DNA from: Bacteroidota bacterium
GTDB lineage: Bacteria > Bacteroidota > Bacteroidia > Chitinophagales > Chitinophagaceae
DNA length: 42,613 bases
Assembly: GCA_018267545.1 (NCBI GenBank)
Contig: JAFDYG010000331.1
Coordinates: 1 to 42,613, forward strand
Direction: 5' to 3'
The translations under genes were made by a program, and so were the position numbers. The notes under the pieces were generated by a model that worked only from the letters and a program-made list of their open reading frames with translations, searched no databases and was not told the DNA's origin. This document shows positions 1 through 7,631 of the stretch, piece by piece. The first letter of the stretch is position 1. Every line of letters begins with the position of its first letter.

Positions 1-182
1 GAGATAACGATAAATTCCTGCCCGCCCAGGTCGAGAATATTATTCAAAAAAAGCACCTGCACGAGAATAAGAAAGATAGAAAATGCAACAATGACAATCC
101 TGCGCATTGCCCGCTTGGACTTTCCTTTAAGTAATCCCAAAACAGAAATAATAGAGAAGAAGATACCGACAAACGTTGTCAT
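1..182 (-). CDS. Small membrane protein, 3'-truncated by window edge
   Basis: An open frame starts at an ATG (182-180) and stays open to the window edge, giving 60 codons. An in-frame TGA lies just upstream, so 182 is the only sensible start. The fragment has two hydrophobic stretches, about residues 3-19 and 28-48, separated by a basic loop containing KGKSKRAMRR, which is the pattern of a membrane protein with a short cytoplasmic loop. There is no recognisable domain and no clear ribosome binding site. It could be a DoxX-like or other small integral membrane protein, but the fragment is too short to assign. Confidence 0.4.
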   Translation of the reverse strand, partial: MTTFVGIFFSIISVLGLLKGKSKRAMRRIVIVAFSIFLILVQVLFLNNILDLGGQEFIVI

Positions 183-269
183 AGAGTAGTCGTTTTTTCA
201 TAGAACGGATTAAGATACCATCCTTAAAATACGACTCACCCCCAGATTCCGCAATAGGAAACTTACTAG

Positions 270-491
270 CTATCCGCCGAACAAATCCCGCGGCCGCACC
301 CCCAAACCCTCCACCAACGAGAAAATCACGGTGATCTCGAAATCGACCTGTCCTGCTTCAATCCGTTCTATCAATTGGGAATCAATGCCCGATCGGGCGC
401 CGAGCTCTGCAACACTCAGACTTTGCTGCTGCCGTAATTCAGCCAGCCTTCGACCGACCTCCTTTAATGTTTTTTCTACACCCTTATCCAT
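270..491 (-). CDS. XRE-family HTH transcriptional regulator (short)
   Basis: A 73-residue protein that is almost entirely one Cro/C1-type helix-turn-helix, about residues 10-68. The family pattern is visible: a basic first helix (VGRRLAELRQQQ), the turn-recognition segment (SVAELGARSGIDSQLIERIEAG), and the closing helix with the usual Leu-Gly-Asp/Arg-Leu-like tail (GLGVRPRDLF). It has no effector or dimerisation domain, so it is probably a small DNA-binding regulator. ATG start at 491. A 7-bp inverted repeat (501-507 / 527-533) surrounding an AT-rich palindrome lies just upstream and could be its own operator. A second XRE gene of the same size class lies on the same strand at 627-860. Confidence 0.85.
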   Translation of the reverse strand: MDKGVEKTLKEVGRRLAELRQQQSLSVAELGARSGIDSQLIERIEAGQVDFEITVIFSLVEGLGVRPRDLFGG

Positions 492-500
492 AAAAAACCT

Positions 501-533
501 AATTCAGTATAAATAAATATTTATTCCTGAATT
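501..533. promoter_or_regulatory. Inverted repeat upstream of XRE gene, candidate operator
   Basis: AATTCAG at 501-507 is matched by CTGAATT at 527-533, and a perfect 14-nt AT palindrome (AATAAATATTTATT, 512-525) lies between the arms. The element sits 10-42 nt upstream of the ATG of the short XRE regulator at 491, where an autoregulatory operator or the core promoter would be expected. The symmetry is seen directly; the regulatory role is inferred. Confidence 0.4.
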
Positions 534-626
534 CGGATGGACAGCAAAGACGACGTGAAAATGACCTCTCGAATGAGAGATACAACCCTCTACGAAGAAA
601 AGAGGGCGATAACCAAGACCGGAAGA

Positions 627-860
627 TTATTCAGGCTCGTACTCCAGCAACATAGAAGGATGAGCTTCGAGCGCGACAGCCAGCTGCAGCAGAGTAGTGA
701 AGGTAATGTTGATCATTCCCTTTTCAATCTTTGCGATCTTGCTGTTATCGATGCTACAGGCATACGACATCTCACGAAGACTGAGTCCTTTGTCCTTGCG
801 GAGCTTTCTTAAATTTTCTCCGAATCTTTTTAATACCTTCTTATCAGTTGGGGTAATCAT
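627..860 (-). CDS. XRE-family HTH transcriptional regulator (short)
   Basis: A 77-residue single-domain Cro/C1-type helix-turn-helix protein. Helix 1 is FGENLRKLRKDKGLS. The turn and recognition region is LREMSYACSIDNSKIAKIEKG, followed by the typical closing segment (TTLLQLAVALEAHPSMLL). ATG at 860. It is diverged from the neighbouring XRE protein at 270-491 but has the same size and orientation. The 135 nt between them hold no gene, only two short hairpins (about 566-579 and 586-606). Target genes are unknown; autoregulation or control of the adjacent receiver gene is possible but not shown by the sequence. Confidence 0.85.
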   Translation of the reverse strand: MITPTDKKVLKRFGENLRKLRKDKGLSLREMSYACSIDNSKIAKIEKGMINITFTTLLQLAVALEAHPSMLLEYEPE

Positions 861-1035
861 TTGCTTTATTCTAAGGAAAGCCTAAGGTGGAAGAATTTTT
901 CAACAGAATTGAGGTCTTATAAGGCCGCAATTTAAACTTAATAATTTGTTCATGGCACGCGATTTGTTCTTAGCGGTCAACCCTACCTGAAATAGTCCCT
1001 GTTGTGCTGACCATACTCTATACCTAAACTATTTT

Positions 1036-1455
1036 ATGACGCACAAGCACATCTCCATTGTGTTAGCAGACGAACACGCGCTATACCGCGAAGCACTCGC
1101 AACAAGCCTCGAACAATCCCATTTGATTACGATTGTAGGTCAAAGCGGAACGGACGAACAAGCAGAACACTTGTTTCGGGAGCTACAGCCCGACATCCTG
1201 CTCATCGATATCACCATGCATACGAGCAAAGGCATCGAAACATCTACCCGCATCCTCGCCAACTACCCAAACGCCCGGATCATCTGGCTCTCTACCTTTA
1301 TACGCGAAGCCTACTACCTCCGCGCCAAAGCCAGTGGCATTCGGGGTTATCTGGCCAAGTCCATGCCCTACCCGCAAATTATGGAAGCAATCCAAACCGT
1401 TTATTCAGGGAGGAAGTACTTACGCATCACGCCACCACCGGCGTCATCTCAGTAA
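1036..1455 (+). CDS. Receiver-only response regulator (NarL-type REC, no HTH)
   Basis: A 139-residue CheY-like receiver domain. The acidic pair is D12/E13 (LADEH), the probable phosphoacceptor is D58 (DILLIDITM), the switch Ser/Thr is S86-T87 (WLSTF), and the conserved Lys is K108 (YLAKS). The end of the domain (MEAIQTVYSGRKYL) matches the linker that normally leads into the LuxR/NarL helix-turn-helix. Here the protein stops after a short Pro/Ser tail with no DNA-binding domain; full-length relatives are about 210 residues. The stop overlaps the convergent GH127 gene by 7 nt. It may be a phosphate-sink or protein-interaction regulator, or a truncated NarL protein. No histidine kinase is in the window. 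Confidence 0.85.
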   Translation: MTHKHISIVLADEHALYREALATSLEQSHLITIVGQSGTDEQAEHLFRELQPDILLIDITMHTSKGIETSTRILANYPNARIIWLSTFIREAYYLRAKASGIRGYLAKSMPYPQIMEAIQTVYSGRKYLRITPPPASSQ

Positions 1456-3440
1456 TTGATCTTTATATCCGTAATCTTACGCGGCAGCCAAACCTGCATC
1501 GCATCACTCCCCCTATTACACCAGGTATAGTAAGGGATGGCCGTGACGAGCCTGGACTCCGTCTTTACATTATATCCATCCGCAGACGCCTCCACCACCG
1601 GCAATTGCGCCTGCAAAGTCGTCACCGGCTCATTGAGAATATTTATATGGGAAAGCGAAAAGCTGGCATGATCGGGAAGGACTATATTCCAGGCCTGCCC
1701 TTCATTATCCGCCCCCTCGATGCAATAGATCAGCGGCCCCCGCTGCAAAGCCACCCGCCCCTGGTCCGCCTTGACGGGCTGTATGGCGCTCACCCGACGC
1801 ACCGGCATCGGCAGTTCCAATTCCACTTTATCCCCCTTTTTCCAGTCTCTGTCAATCACAGCATAGCCTTTATCCAGTCGATAAGGGGCCGGCCGCCCAT
1901 TGATCAGTAAGGTGAAAGGAGGCACCGCATCGTCGGTAAATTGATACAAAGCTCCAGGAGAAGCAAGCCCGCTCGCCCATCCCGGAATACGCAAATGAAG
2001 CGCATAACGCATCTTTCGTGAAGGCGTAGCCGTAAGCGTCACGTTCCCGTCCCAGGGATAGTTCGTCTTCATCTCGAGCGATACCGTATTACCCTTGACC
2101 GGTACGGTCACACTACTGCCGATAAATAGATTGACCCAAATATCCGAAGAGGACCGGGCATAGATATAATTACCCAAAGAAGCCACCAATCTGGCAATAT
2201 TGGCCGGACAGCAAGCCGTCCCGAACCATTCCCGGCGGCTATTCTTCCCCGTAGACGCAAGCGGATTGCCATAGAAGAACCGGTCCCCGCTCAAAGAAAG
2301 ACCATCCAGTGCGCCATTGTATAAGCTCTTTTCAAGCACATCGATATACTTGCTTTCCCCCGTCAGCAAATTCATCCGCTGATTCCAAAAAACCATCCCC
2401 ACCGAAGCGCAGGTCTCACAATATGCCTGCTCGTTCGGCAGGTCGTAGTCCGTACTAAACCCCTCATTATGACCCGAAGACCCGATTCCCCCCGTTATAT
2501 ACATATTGCGCGTAACCACATCCATCCAAACCGTCTTCATCGCATCCAGGTAGCCCGCGTCACCCGTATACGTCGCCACATCGGCCGCCCCCGTATACAT
2601 ATACATCGCCCGCACCGCATGCCCCGTAATCTTCTTCTGATCCTTCACCGGCACCAGGTCCTGCGCATACGCCGTATCCTTCCAGTCCGTCCAGGTATAG
2701 CCTTTGGCCAGCCGGTGCCCCCGCTCGTCCAGGAGCCAGTGCGCCAGCTTCAGATATTTCTCGTTATTCGTCGTCCGGTACAGCTTCACCAACGCCAGCT
2801 CCAATTCCTGGTGTCCGGTTACCCAATCCCGTTTCCCCGGACCGAACAAGCTATCGAAGTGATCGGCCCACCGGATCGCCGCATCCAGCAGCTTCCGCTT
2901 CCCCGTCGCATCATAGTAAGCTACCGCCGCCTCGATCAAATGCCCCCCATTATAATCTTCGTGCATGCTCATATCCGTCCACCGCTTGTCCAACCCCTGC
3001 AACGTAAAATAAGTATTGAGATAGCCATCCGGCTGCTGCGCCGCCACGATCTTGTCAATCCAGCCATCGGCCTTCGCTTCCATTCCCGCATTCGGATGTG
3101 TCTTCAGCGAATACGCAATAGCCTCCAGCGCCTTGAAGACGTCCGAGTCGTCGTAAAAAATCCCCTCGTGCTTCTCCCCCTTCTTACGGTCCACCTTCTC
3201 GAAATTCCGAATCCGCGCCGTCTTCACCTCGGTCTGATAGATACACGCATCCAACGTCACCGTAGAGACCTTGTCCATCTTCGGACGCCAAAAAGAATCG
3301 GTAATATGAACGTGTGAGAAATTGACCGGCTCCGGATGCGGCTGCGCAAACGCGCCGAAAGCAGAAAAAGCCGCAACAGCGGCCAAAAATATGGCGATTG
3401 GGCTCCGCCCAATTAAAGCAGATTGTCTTAAGGTTTCCAT
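1449..3440 (-). CDS. GH127 family beta-L-arabinofuranosidase-like enzyme, exported
   Basis: A glycoside hydrolase of family 127 (formerly DUF1680), whose characterised members release L-arabinose from beta-L-arabinofuranosides. Counting from the ATG at 3440, an N-terminal signal peptide ends near FGAFAQ. The (alpha/alpha)6 barrel carries the family motifs: a Glu in GHNEGF (about E326) at the acid/base position, the zinc ligands E342 and C344 (AYCETCASVG), and the CCPAN motif (C410/C411), where the first Cys is the nucleophile in HypBA1. A beta-rich C-terminal part follows. The 663-residue length is normal. An in-frame TTG nine bases upstream is a less likely start. GH130 lies 44 nt upstream on the same strand, so the two probably act on one glycan. 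Confidence 0.92.
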   Translation of the reverse strand: METLRQSALIGRSPIAIFLAAVAAFSAFGAFAQPHPEPVNFSHVHITDSFWRPKMDKVSTVTLDACIYQTEVKTARIRNFEKVDRKKGEKHEGIFYDDSDVFKALEAIAYSLKTHPNAGMEAKADGWIDKIVAAQQPDGYLNTYFTLQGLDKRWTDMSMHEDYNGGHLIEAAVAYYDATGKRKLLDAAIRWADHFDSLFGPGKRDWVTGHQELELALVKLYRTTNNEKYLKLAHWLLDERGHRLAKGYTWTDWKDTAYAQDLVPVKDQKKITGHAVRAMYMYTGAADVATYTGDAGYLDAMKTVWMDVVTRNMYITGGIGSSGHNEGFSTDYDLPNEQAYCETCASVGMVFWNQRMNLLTGESKYIDVLEKSLYNGALDGLSLSGDRFFYGNPLASTGKNSRREWFGTACCPANIARLVASLGNYIYARSSSDIWVNLFIGSSVTVPVKGNTVSLEMKTNYPWDGNVTLTATPSRKMRYALHLRIPGWASGLASPGALYQFTDDAVPPFTLLINGRPAPYRLDKGYAVIDRDWKKGDKVELELPMPVRRVSAIQPVKADQGRVALQRGPLIYCIEGADNEGQAWNIVLPDHASFSLSHINILNEPVTTLQAQLPVVEASADGYNVKTESRLVTAIPYYTWCNRGSDAMQVWLPRKITDIKINY

Positions 3441-3455
3441 CACAAGCAATTATAT

Positions 3456-3482
3456 AATGTAAGCAGAGCTAAATGTAAGCAG
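3456..3482. repeat. Direct repeat of AATGTAAGCAG between GH130 and GH127
   Basis: AATGTAAGCAG occurs at 3456-3466 and again at 3472-3482, a 16-nt period, in the 44-nt gap between the GH130 stop and the GH127 ATG. On the minus strand it reads CTGCTTACATT twice, directly upstream of GH127. It could be a regulator half-site pair or a slippage product. Confidence 0.5.
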
Positions 3483-3484
3483 TA

Positions 3485-4615
3485 CTATTTATGAACAGCC
3501 ACGGCTATCTTCGAATCGGCCGTGCCATAGTACAAGAACCACTGACCCCGTAAAAAAGCCAGCCCCTCCAAAAAACACACCTGGTTCACCTGGCCGCTAA
3601 ACTCATAGGGCTTGTCCGGCTTGATAAAATAATTCTCCATCCTGTCCACTAACCGCGTCGGATCATTCTTGTCGAACAAAGCCTGCGCCCCGGCATACGT
3701 CCCCTCCGGCAAAGCCAGATCCCCCTTCGACCGTACATTCCGCCCATTGTAAATTAGCACAATCCCCTGCTCCGTCAGCATCGCCGGCGGCCCCGACTCC
3801 ACCAGATCACTGTCGAATTTCTTCGCCCGCGGAGACAACACCGGCTTTTCGACAGGCGTCCAATCGATCAGATTGTCCGACACCGCCGCCCAGATATGCG
3901 TGTCCCCCCAATACATCCAATATTTTCCCTTAATCCGGGCCGCGACCACCCTTCCCCCGACATATCTCGAAACGATCGAACCCGACTTCGACCACTTGTC
4001 CACCCAATTAACGGCTTCTCTTCCCGGTCTACCTACTCCCTTCCCTGCTCCCGCAGCCCCCCTTCCCGGCGCCGCCAAATCCGCCCGGGCAAAAACCGGC
4101 CCCCTCTTCACCCAATGCACCAAATCCCTCGACGTAGCCACCATCAACCTCGCCAGCTTTCCATCAAACGCCGTATACGTCATGTAATAAGTTCCCTTCT
4201 CATCCTCCACCACCCTCGGGTCCTCACACCCCCCAGGCCACTCATACTTCTTCTGCGCGTCATGATCAGGATACAGCACCGGCATCGGATATCTCTTAAA
4301 ATGCACCCCATCCGTACTCTCCGCCAGCCCAATCCGCGATGTACCCACTCTGTCCTGCGCCCGATATAACAAAAACAACTTCCCCTCCCTTACCACCGTG
4401 GCAGGGTTGTAAACATCCCTCTCCTCCCAATAAATTTTCTTTTTGGAAACCGGATCGTCAAAAGAAGCATTTCCCGGCCCTAAAACGGGATTGACCGCAT
4501 CCACCTTGACAAAGGGCAACATCGCCCAGCTCGTAGAACGACGCGGCGCCTGCGCTTCCGCAGTCGCCACCATCAACAAAAAAATAACAAGACACCACCT
4601 ATTCGTACCTATCAT
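3485..4615 (-). CDS. GH130-family glycoside phosphorylase/hydrolase, exported
   Basis: A five-bladed beta-propeller enzyme of the GH130 type, a family of mannoside phosphorylases and hydrolases. The ATG at 4615 gives a clean signal peptide (WCLVIFLLMVATAEAQA), so the protein is exported; a TTG 15 nt upstream is less likely. The family motif GGCEDPRVV places the catalytic Asp at about D132. Repeated blade motifs (LFLLYRAQD, YYMTYTAFD, YWMYWGDTH, WFLYYGTAD) follow. Exported members are more often hydrolases than phosphorylases, but I cannot check the phosphate-binding residues here. A Gly/Ala/Arg-rich insertion of about 25 residues (around 178-203) is unusual. The gene overlaps a small upstream gene by 17 nt and precedes GH127. 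Confidence 0.82.
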   Translation of the reverse strand: MIGTNRWCLVIFLLMVATAEAQAPRRSTSWAMLPFVKVDAVNPVLGPGNASFDDPVSKKKIYWEERDVYNPATVVREGKLFLLYRAQDRVGTSRIGLAESTDGVHFKRYPMPVLYPDHDAQKKYEWPGGCEDPRVVEDEKGTYYMTYTAFDGKLARLMVATSRDLVHWVKRGPVFARADLAAPGRGAAGAGKGVGRPGREAVNWVDKWSKSGSIVSRYVGGRVVAARIKGKYWMYWGDTHIWAAVSDNLIDWTPVEKPVLSPRAKKFDSDLVESGPPAMLTEQGIVLIYNGRNVRSKGDLALPEGTYAGAQALFDKNDPTRLVDRMENYFIKPDKPYEFSGQVNQVCFLEGLAFLRGQWFLYYGTADSKIAVAVHK

Positions 4616-4832
4616 AAATGTGATTACCAATAACGTTTACCATGATCGCACATTTTGGGGAATCGGTTTCCCAGTCCTCCCCCCTCCTCTTCACCAAACC
4701 ACAATATACGTTATTTAGAAACACCTGGAAAATAGTAGGAATCCGGTGCTGAAGGCTGCTGTGCATGGGTTTGACCTCACCGCGATAGTCGACGCCGTCG
4801 AATGTAAAACGAATAGGGAATCTGTTAAACAT
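4599..4832 (-). CDS. Small hypothetical protein (77 aa)
   Basis: An ATG at 4832 opens 77 codons ending 17 nt inside the start of the GH130 gene on the same strand. The protein has alternating hydrophobic residues (RFPIRFTFDGVDYRGEVKPM) and a conserved-looking end (DSPKCAIMVNVIGNHIYDRYE), suggesting a small beta-rich folded domain. There is no signal peptide or membrane segment. Codon use matches its neighbours. I do not recognise a named family. The overlap with GH130 suggests translational coupling, but the two need not share a function. Confidence 0.6.
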   Translation of the reverse strand: MFNRFPIRFTFDGVDYRGEVKPMHSSLQHRIPTIFQVFLNNVYCGLVKRRGEDWETDSPKCAIMVNVIGNHIYDRYE

Positions 4833-4871
4833 AAAATAAGTTTTTTGATACTGATTGTAATCATATAATCA

Positions 4872-4903
4872 TGCCAAAGAAAAAGCCCACCGTTAGGTGG
4901 GCT
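4872..4903 (-). terminator. Rho-independent terminator
   Basis: On the minus strand AAGCCCACC and GGTGGGCTT form a 9-bp stem (4882-4890 with 4895-4903) around a 4-nt loop, followed by TTTTTCTTT. It starts 9 nt after the stop codon of the small minus-strand gene at 4913-5134 and should end that transcript. Confidence 0.82.
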
Positions 4904-4912
4904 TCTATCCTT

Positions 4913-5134
4913 TTAGAGCGACGATCGGTGATTGGGTTTATTCCGATCCTTATCTTTATTTTTTCCCTTGGCCGCTATCTGCGCCTGCAAGTCCGAATCA
5001 TAAGGTGCACCCACCCCATGCTTGTTGTCCGGCTGGCCCATACCCGTGGTCGGACCACCCTTAGCGCCCATATCCCGCTCCTCATCCGCATTGCTGGTTG
5101 AAAACCCGCTCGTATCTGTTTTTGGATTTGGCAT
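4913..5134 (-). CDS. Small hydrophilic, probably disordered protein (73 aa)
   Basis: ATG at 5134 (an upstream TTG at 5143 is less likely). The 73-residue product is highly polar, rich in Gly, Asp, Lys and Asn, with no hydrophobic core: it begins MPNPKTDTSGFSTSN and ends in a basic KGKNKDKDRNKPNH tail. It should be largely disordered, like small stress-related or nucleic-acid-associated proteins, but no family is recognised. It is a single-gene unit: a strong terminator sits right after its stop, and dgt lies 112 nt upstream on the same strand. Confidence 0.6.
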   Translation of the reverse strand: MPNPKTDTSGFSTSNADEERDMGAKGGPTTGMGQPDNKHGVGAPYDSDLQAQIAAKGKNKDKDRNKPNHRSSL

Positions 5135-5246
5135 AAACTTCAATTTAAAAGTGAAACAATACTACACCAAACCAAATAATCATGCCAACAGCCCCACGTC
5201 CAAACCCGCATCCAGCCGCCGAAACCACCCGGCCCAGCCGTCCCGC

Positions 5247-6671
5247 CTACCGAATCTGCGGGAACGCCATACCCGTTATTTTCCTATATAAATCAACAGC
5301 ATAGAGGTCCGTCATCCCTGATATAAAGTCCACTACCGACTGAATATCGCTGTACAGCCCTCCCGGCTTTCCCGTAATAACAAATTGTTTGGAAATCAGC
5401 TGCAGCAGCTTCTCCGACTTGACGGATTTCGGATTCAACACCGCCCCAAAAAACTCCTTCAACATACCCCCGATCACATTGTAACCCGCAATCTCGATCT
5501 CCACCACCGACCGGTGATTATAGATATGCTGCACCGAAAAAGCATCGATCTTCTTCATCAATGCCAATTCCCTGGCCGGCAAATAATCGATCAGCGACTT
5601 CTCCACCTTCCCCTCCAGCAACAGCTCCTCCTTCTCCATAAAGATATCCTTCACCCGGAAGATCAAATGATTGATCAGCATCGCCCGCAGATATGAAACC
5701 TTCTGGTTATCATCGACAATCCCATTCAAAGTGCTCTCCACCTTCTCCCTCGAACCATATCCCTGCACATCATCGAAAAAGGCTAAAAATAACTCCCGTA
5801 TCGTATCGATTGAAATGATATTGAGCCGGTGCGCATCCTCAAAATCGATGACCCGGTAACAGATATCGTCCGCCGCCTCCACCAGATAGACAAACGGATG
5901 CCTCGCATAAACCTGCTTCCCCTCCTCCAGCTGCGGAATCCCGAGCTCCCGGGCCACCGCCTGATAAGTCCCTGCCTCCGAATCGAAGAACCCGGACTTT
6001 TTCGTCACCAGCCTGCTTCTGTCAAAACCATTTAAAGAATCCGACGGATATTTGACGATCGAAGCCAGCGTAGCATACGTCAGCTTAAATCCCCCCAGAT
6101 TCTGTTCATTGAAATTATGCGTGAGCGTCCTGAACGCATTGGCATTCCCCTCGAAATACAAAAAATCCCGCCGCTGATTCTCCGACAGCTCCTCCTCGAA
6201 ACGACGCTTCCCCTCCCCATCCAGCTCCCTGAAAAAATTACGGATAGCATCCTCCCCGGAATGCCCAAAAGGCGGGTTCCCAATATCATGCGCCAGACAA
6301 CCCGCGGCAATCACCGAAGGCAGCTCATACTTATAAAATTCTGAAAAATCTTCTCCCAACCCCTCACCGCCGCTAGCCCCTGCCGCCGCATACTTCGCCC
6401 CGATATCATCCCCCACCGCCTTCCCAAGCGACCTCCCCACCGACGCCACCTCTAAGCTATGCGTAAGCCGGTTATGGACAAATACCGGCCCCGGCAAAGG
6501 AAACACCTGTGTCTTATTCTGCAATCGCCGAAAAGCGGACGAAAAAATGATGCGGTCGTAATCCCGCAAAAAGGAAGTGCGGACATTCAAATCCCGCTCC
6601 TGCGCCGGGGCCTTCGCCGCCGCGCCCGTCCTCAAAGGACTATAAAGCCGCTGCCAGTTCATTTTTTCCAT
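5247..6671 (-). CDS. dgt: Deoxyguanosinetriphosphate triphosphohydrolase (dGTPase)
   Basis: An HD-superfamily dNTP triphosphohydrolase that converts dGTP to deoxyguanosine and tripolyphosphate in the cytoplasm. From the ATG at 6671 the protein has 474 residues, normal for bacterial dGTPases. It shows the signatures SSAFRRLQNKTQVFP, HNRLTHSLEVASVGRSLG (metal ligand H71) and the HD pair H128-D129 in CLAHDIGNPPFGHSG. ATGs at 6671 (MEKMNW) and 6662 (MNWQRLYSP) both fit; the one at 6701 lies upstream of the -7 promoter box and is rejected. A Gly/Ala-rich loop (about residues 91-106) precedes the HD segment. The gene probably has its own transcript, as a promoter sits directly upstream. Confidence 0.95.
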   Translation of the reverse strand: MEKMNWQRLYSPLRTGAAAKAPAQERDLNVRTSFLRDYDRIIFSSAFRRLQNKTQVFPLPGPVFVHNRLTHSLEVASVGRSLGKAVGDDIGAKYAAAGASGGEGLGEDFSEFYKYELPSVIAAGCLAHDIGNPPFGHSGEDAIRNFFRELDGEGKRRFEEELSENQRRDFLYFEGNANAFRTLTHNFNEQNLGGFKLTYATLASIVKYPSDSLNGFDRSRLVTKKSGFFDSEAGTYQAVARELGIPQLEEGKQVYARHPFVYLVEAADDICYRVIDFEDAHRLNIISIDTIRELFLAFFDDVQGYGSREKVESTLNGIVDDNQKVSYLRAMLINHLIFRVKDIFMEKEELLLEGKVEKSLIDYLPARELALMKKIDAFSVQHIYNHRSVVEIEIAGYNVIGGMLKEFFGAVLNPKSVKSEKLLQLISKQFVITGKPGGLYSDIQSVVDFISGMTDLYAVDLYRKITGMAFPQIR

Positions 6672-6677
6672 GGGACG

Positions 6678-6709
6678 CAAATATAAGGTAGTCGCGGCCA
6701 TCGCCCAAC
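6678..6709 (-). promoter_or_regulatory. Bacteroidota-type promoter of dgt
   Basis: On the minus strand a perfect -7 box TATATTTG (6685-6678) lies 20 nt downstream of a -33 box GTTG (6709-6706), matching the Bacteroidota primary sigma consensus TTTG/TTG-N19-21-TAnnTTTG. The G of the -7 box is only 6 nt before the ATG at 6671 and 15 nt before the ATG at 6662, so the leader is very short or absent. Confidence 0.75.
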
Positions 6710-6756
6710 TACCGCCAAGCCCGGGGCCCCGCCAACCGCTACCCCAAAGACGCCGC

Positions 6757-7620
6757 TTACGGCTTATACCTCACCACATTCACCAACGTCCCAATCCCAT
6801 CAATCCCAATCTCCACCCTGTCCCCCGGCTGCAGCGTAAACTCACTCCCCGGAACCAAACAAGTCCCCGTCATCAAAAACGCCCCATAGATAAAATCCAT
6901 CTCCTTGAACAGCCACTCCGCCAGCTCCGGAAGCTTCCGCTTGATCTGGCTGATCGCCACTTCGCCTTTATAAACGGACGAATTACTCCGGTAGATAGAC
7001 ATCCTGATCATAGTCGACAAAGGAATCGGCCCAGCCAGCACATACAAACCCGGCCCCAACGCCGCACTCCGCTCATAAACCTTCGCCTGCGGCAAATACA
7101 GCGGATTCTCCCCCTCGATATCCCTCGAGCTCATATCATTCCCGATCGTATACCCCGCAATCTGCCCCTGGCTATTGATAAACAAAGCCAGCTCCGGCTC
7201 CGGCACATTCCATTTCGAATCCTTTCGGATATACACATCCTCGCCATACGCCGCCACCCGGTGCGCCTGAGACTTGAAAAACAGCTCCGGCCGATCCGCC
7301 TCATAGACCTTATCATAAAAATCCGCCCCGCCCGAATCTTTCGATTCCTCCATCCTCGCGTCCCGGCTACGTAAATAAGTGACTCCAGCCGCCCAAACTT
7401 CCTGCGACCCCACCGGCGCCAGCAGCTCCCCCTTCAGCCACTCCGCCGCCTCACTCGCCGCAAGCGAAGTCGTAACACCCGACCCGCTCGTAGCCGCCAG
7501 CCCCTCCAAATACCCGTACAAACCCTCATGGTTAATCAATTGATCCCAGCCTTGATCGATAAGGTAGTAGCCATTGGCCGTTTCCAAAACATTCCCTTTC
7601 CTGGTCTTGTATAATTTCAT
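6757..7620 (-). CDS. FAH-family enzyme, 2-keto-3-deoxy-sugar-acid dehydratase-like
   Basis: A fumarylacetoacetate hydrolase (FAH) fold protein of 287 residues from the ATG at 7620; an upstream in-frame TTG at 7653 would overlap the previous gene. The metal site is visible as E141 and E143 ([10 protein letters not shown]) and D162 ([11 protein letters not shown]), followed by [13 protein letters not shown]. That last motif and the length resemble 2-keto-3-deoxy-D-arabonate dehydratases of this superfamily, so I infer dehydration of a keto-deoxy sugar acid. Isomerase or hydrolase activity remains possible. It follows the GH123-like gene by 11 nt on the same strand, which suggests a role after extracellular glycan breakdown. 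Cytoplasmic; no signal peptide. Confidence 0.8.
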   Translation of the reverse strand: MKLYKTRKGNVLETANGYYLIDQGWDQLINHEGLYGYLEGLAATSGSGVTTSLAASEAAEWLKGELLAPVGSQEVWAAGVTYLRSRDARMEESKDSGGADFYDKVYEADRPELFFKSQAHRVAAYGEDVYIRKDSKWNVPEPELALFINSQGQIAGYTIGNDMSSRDIEGENPLYLPQAKVYERSAALGPGLYVLAGPIPLSTMIRMSIYRSNSSVYKGEVAISQIKRKLPELAEWLFKEMDFIYGAFLMTGTCLVPGSEFTLQPGDRVEIGIDGIGTLVNVVRYKP

Positions 7621-7631
7621 TGGTAAAAGTT

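Noticed and set aside
566-606. Two short hairpins between the XRE genes as a terminator
   Set aside because: Stems are only 5-6 bp and no adequate T-tract follows on the minus strand, so they are not called as a terminator.
2469-3317. A 282-codon plus-strand frame opposite GH127
   Set aside because: Arg/His/Pro-rich shadow with no recognisable fold; GH127 on the other strand carries all catalytic motifs.
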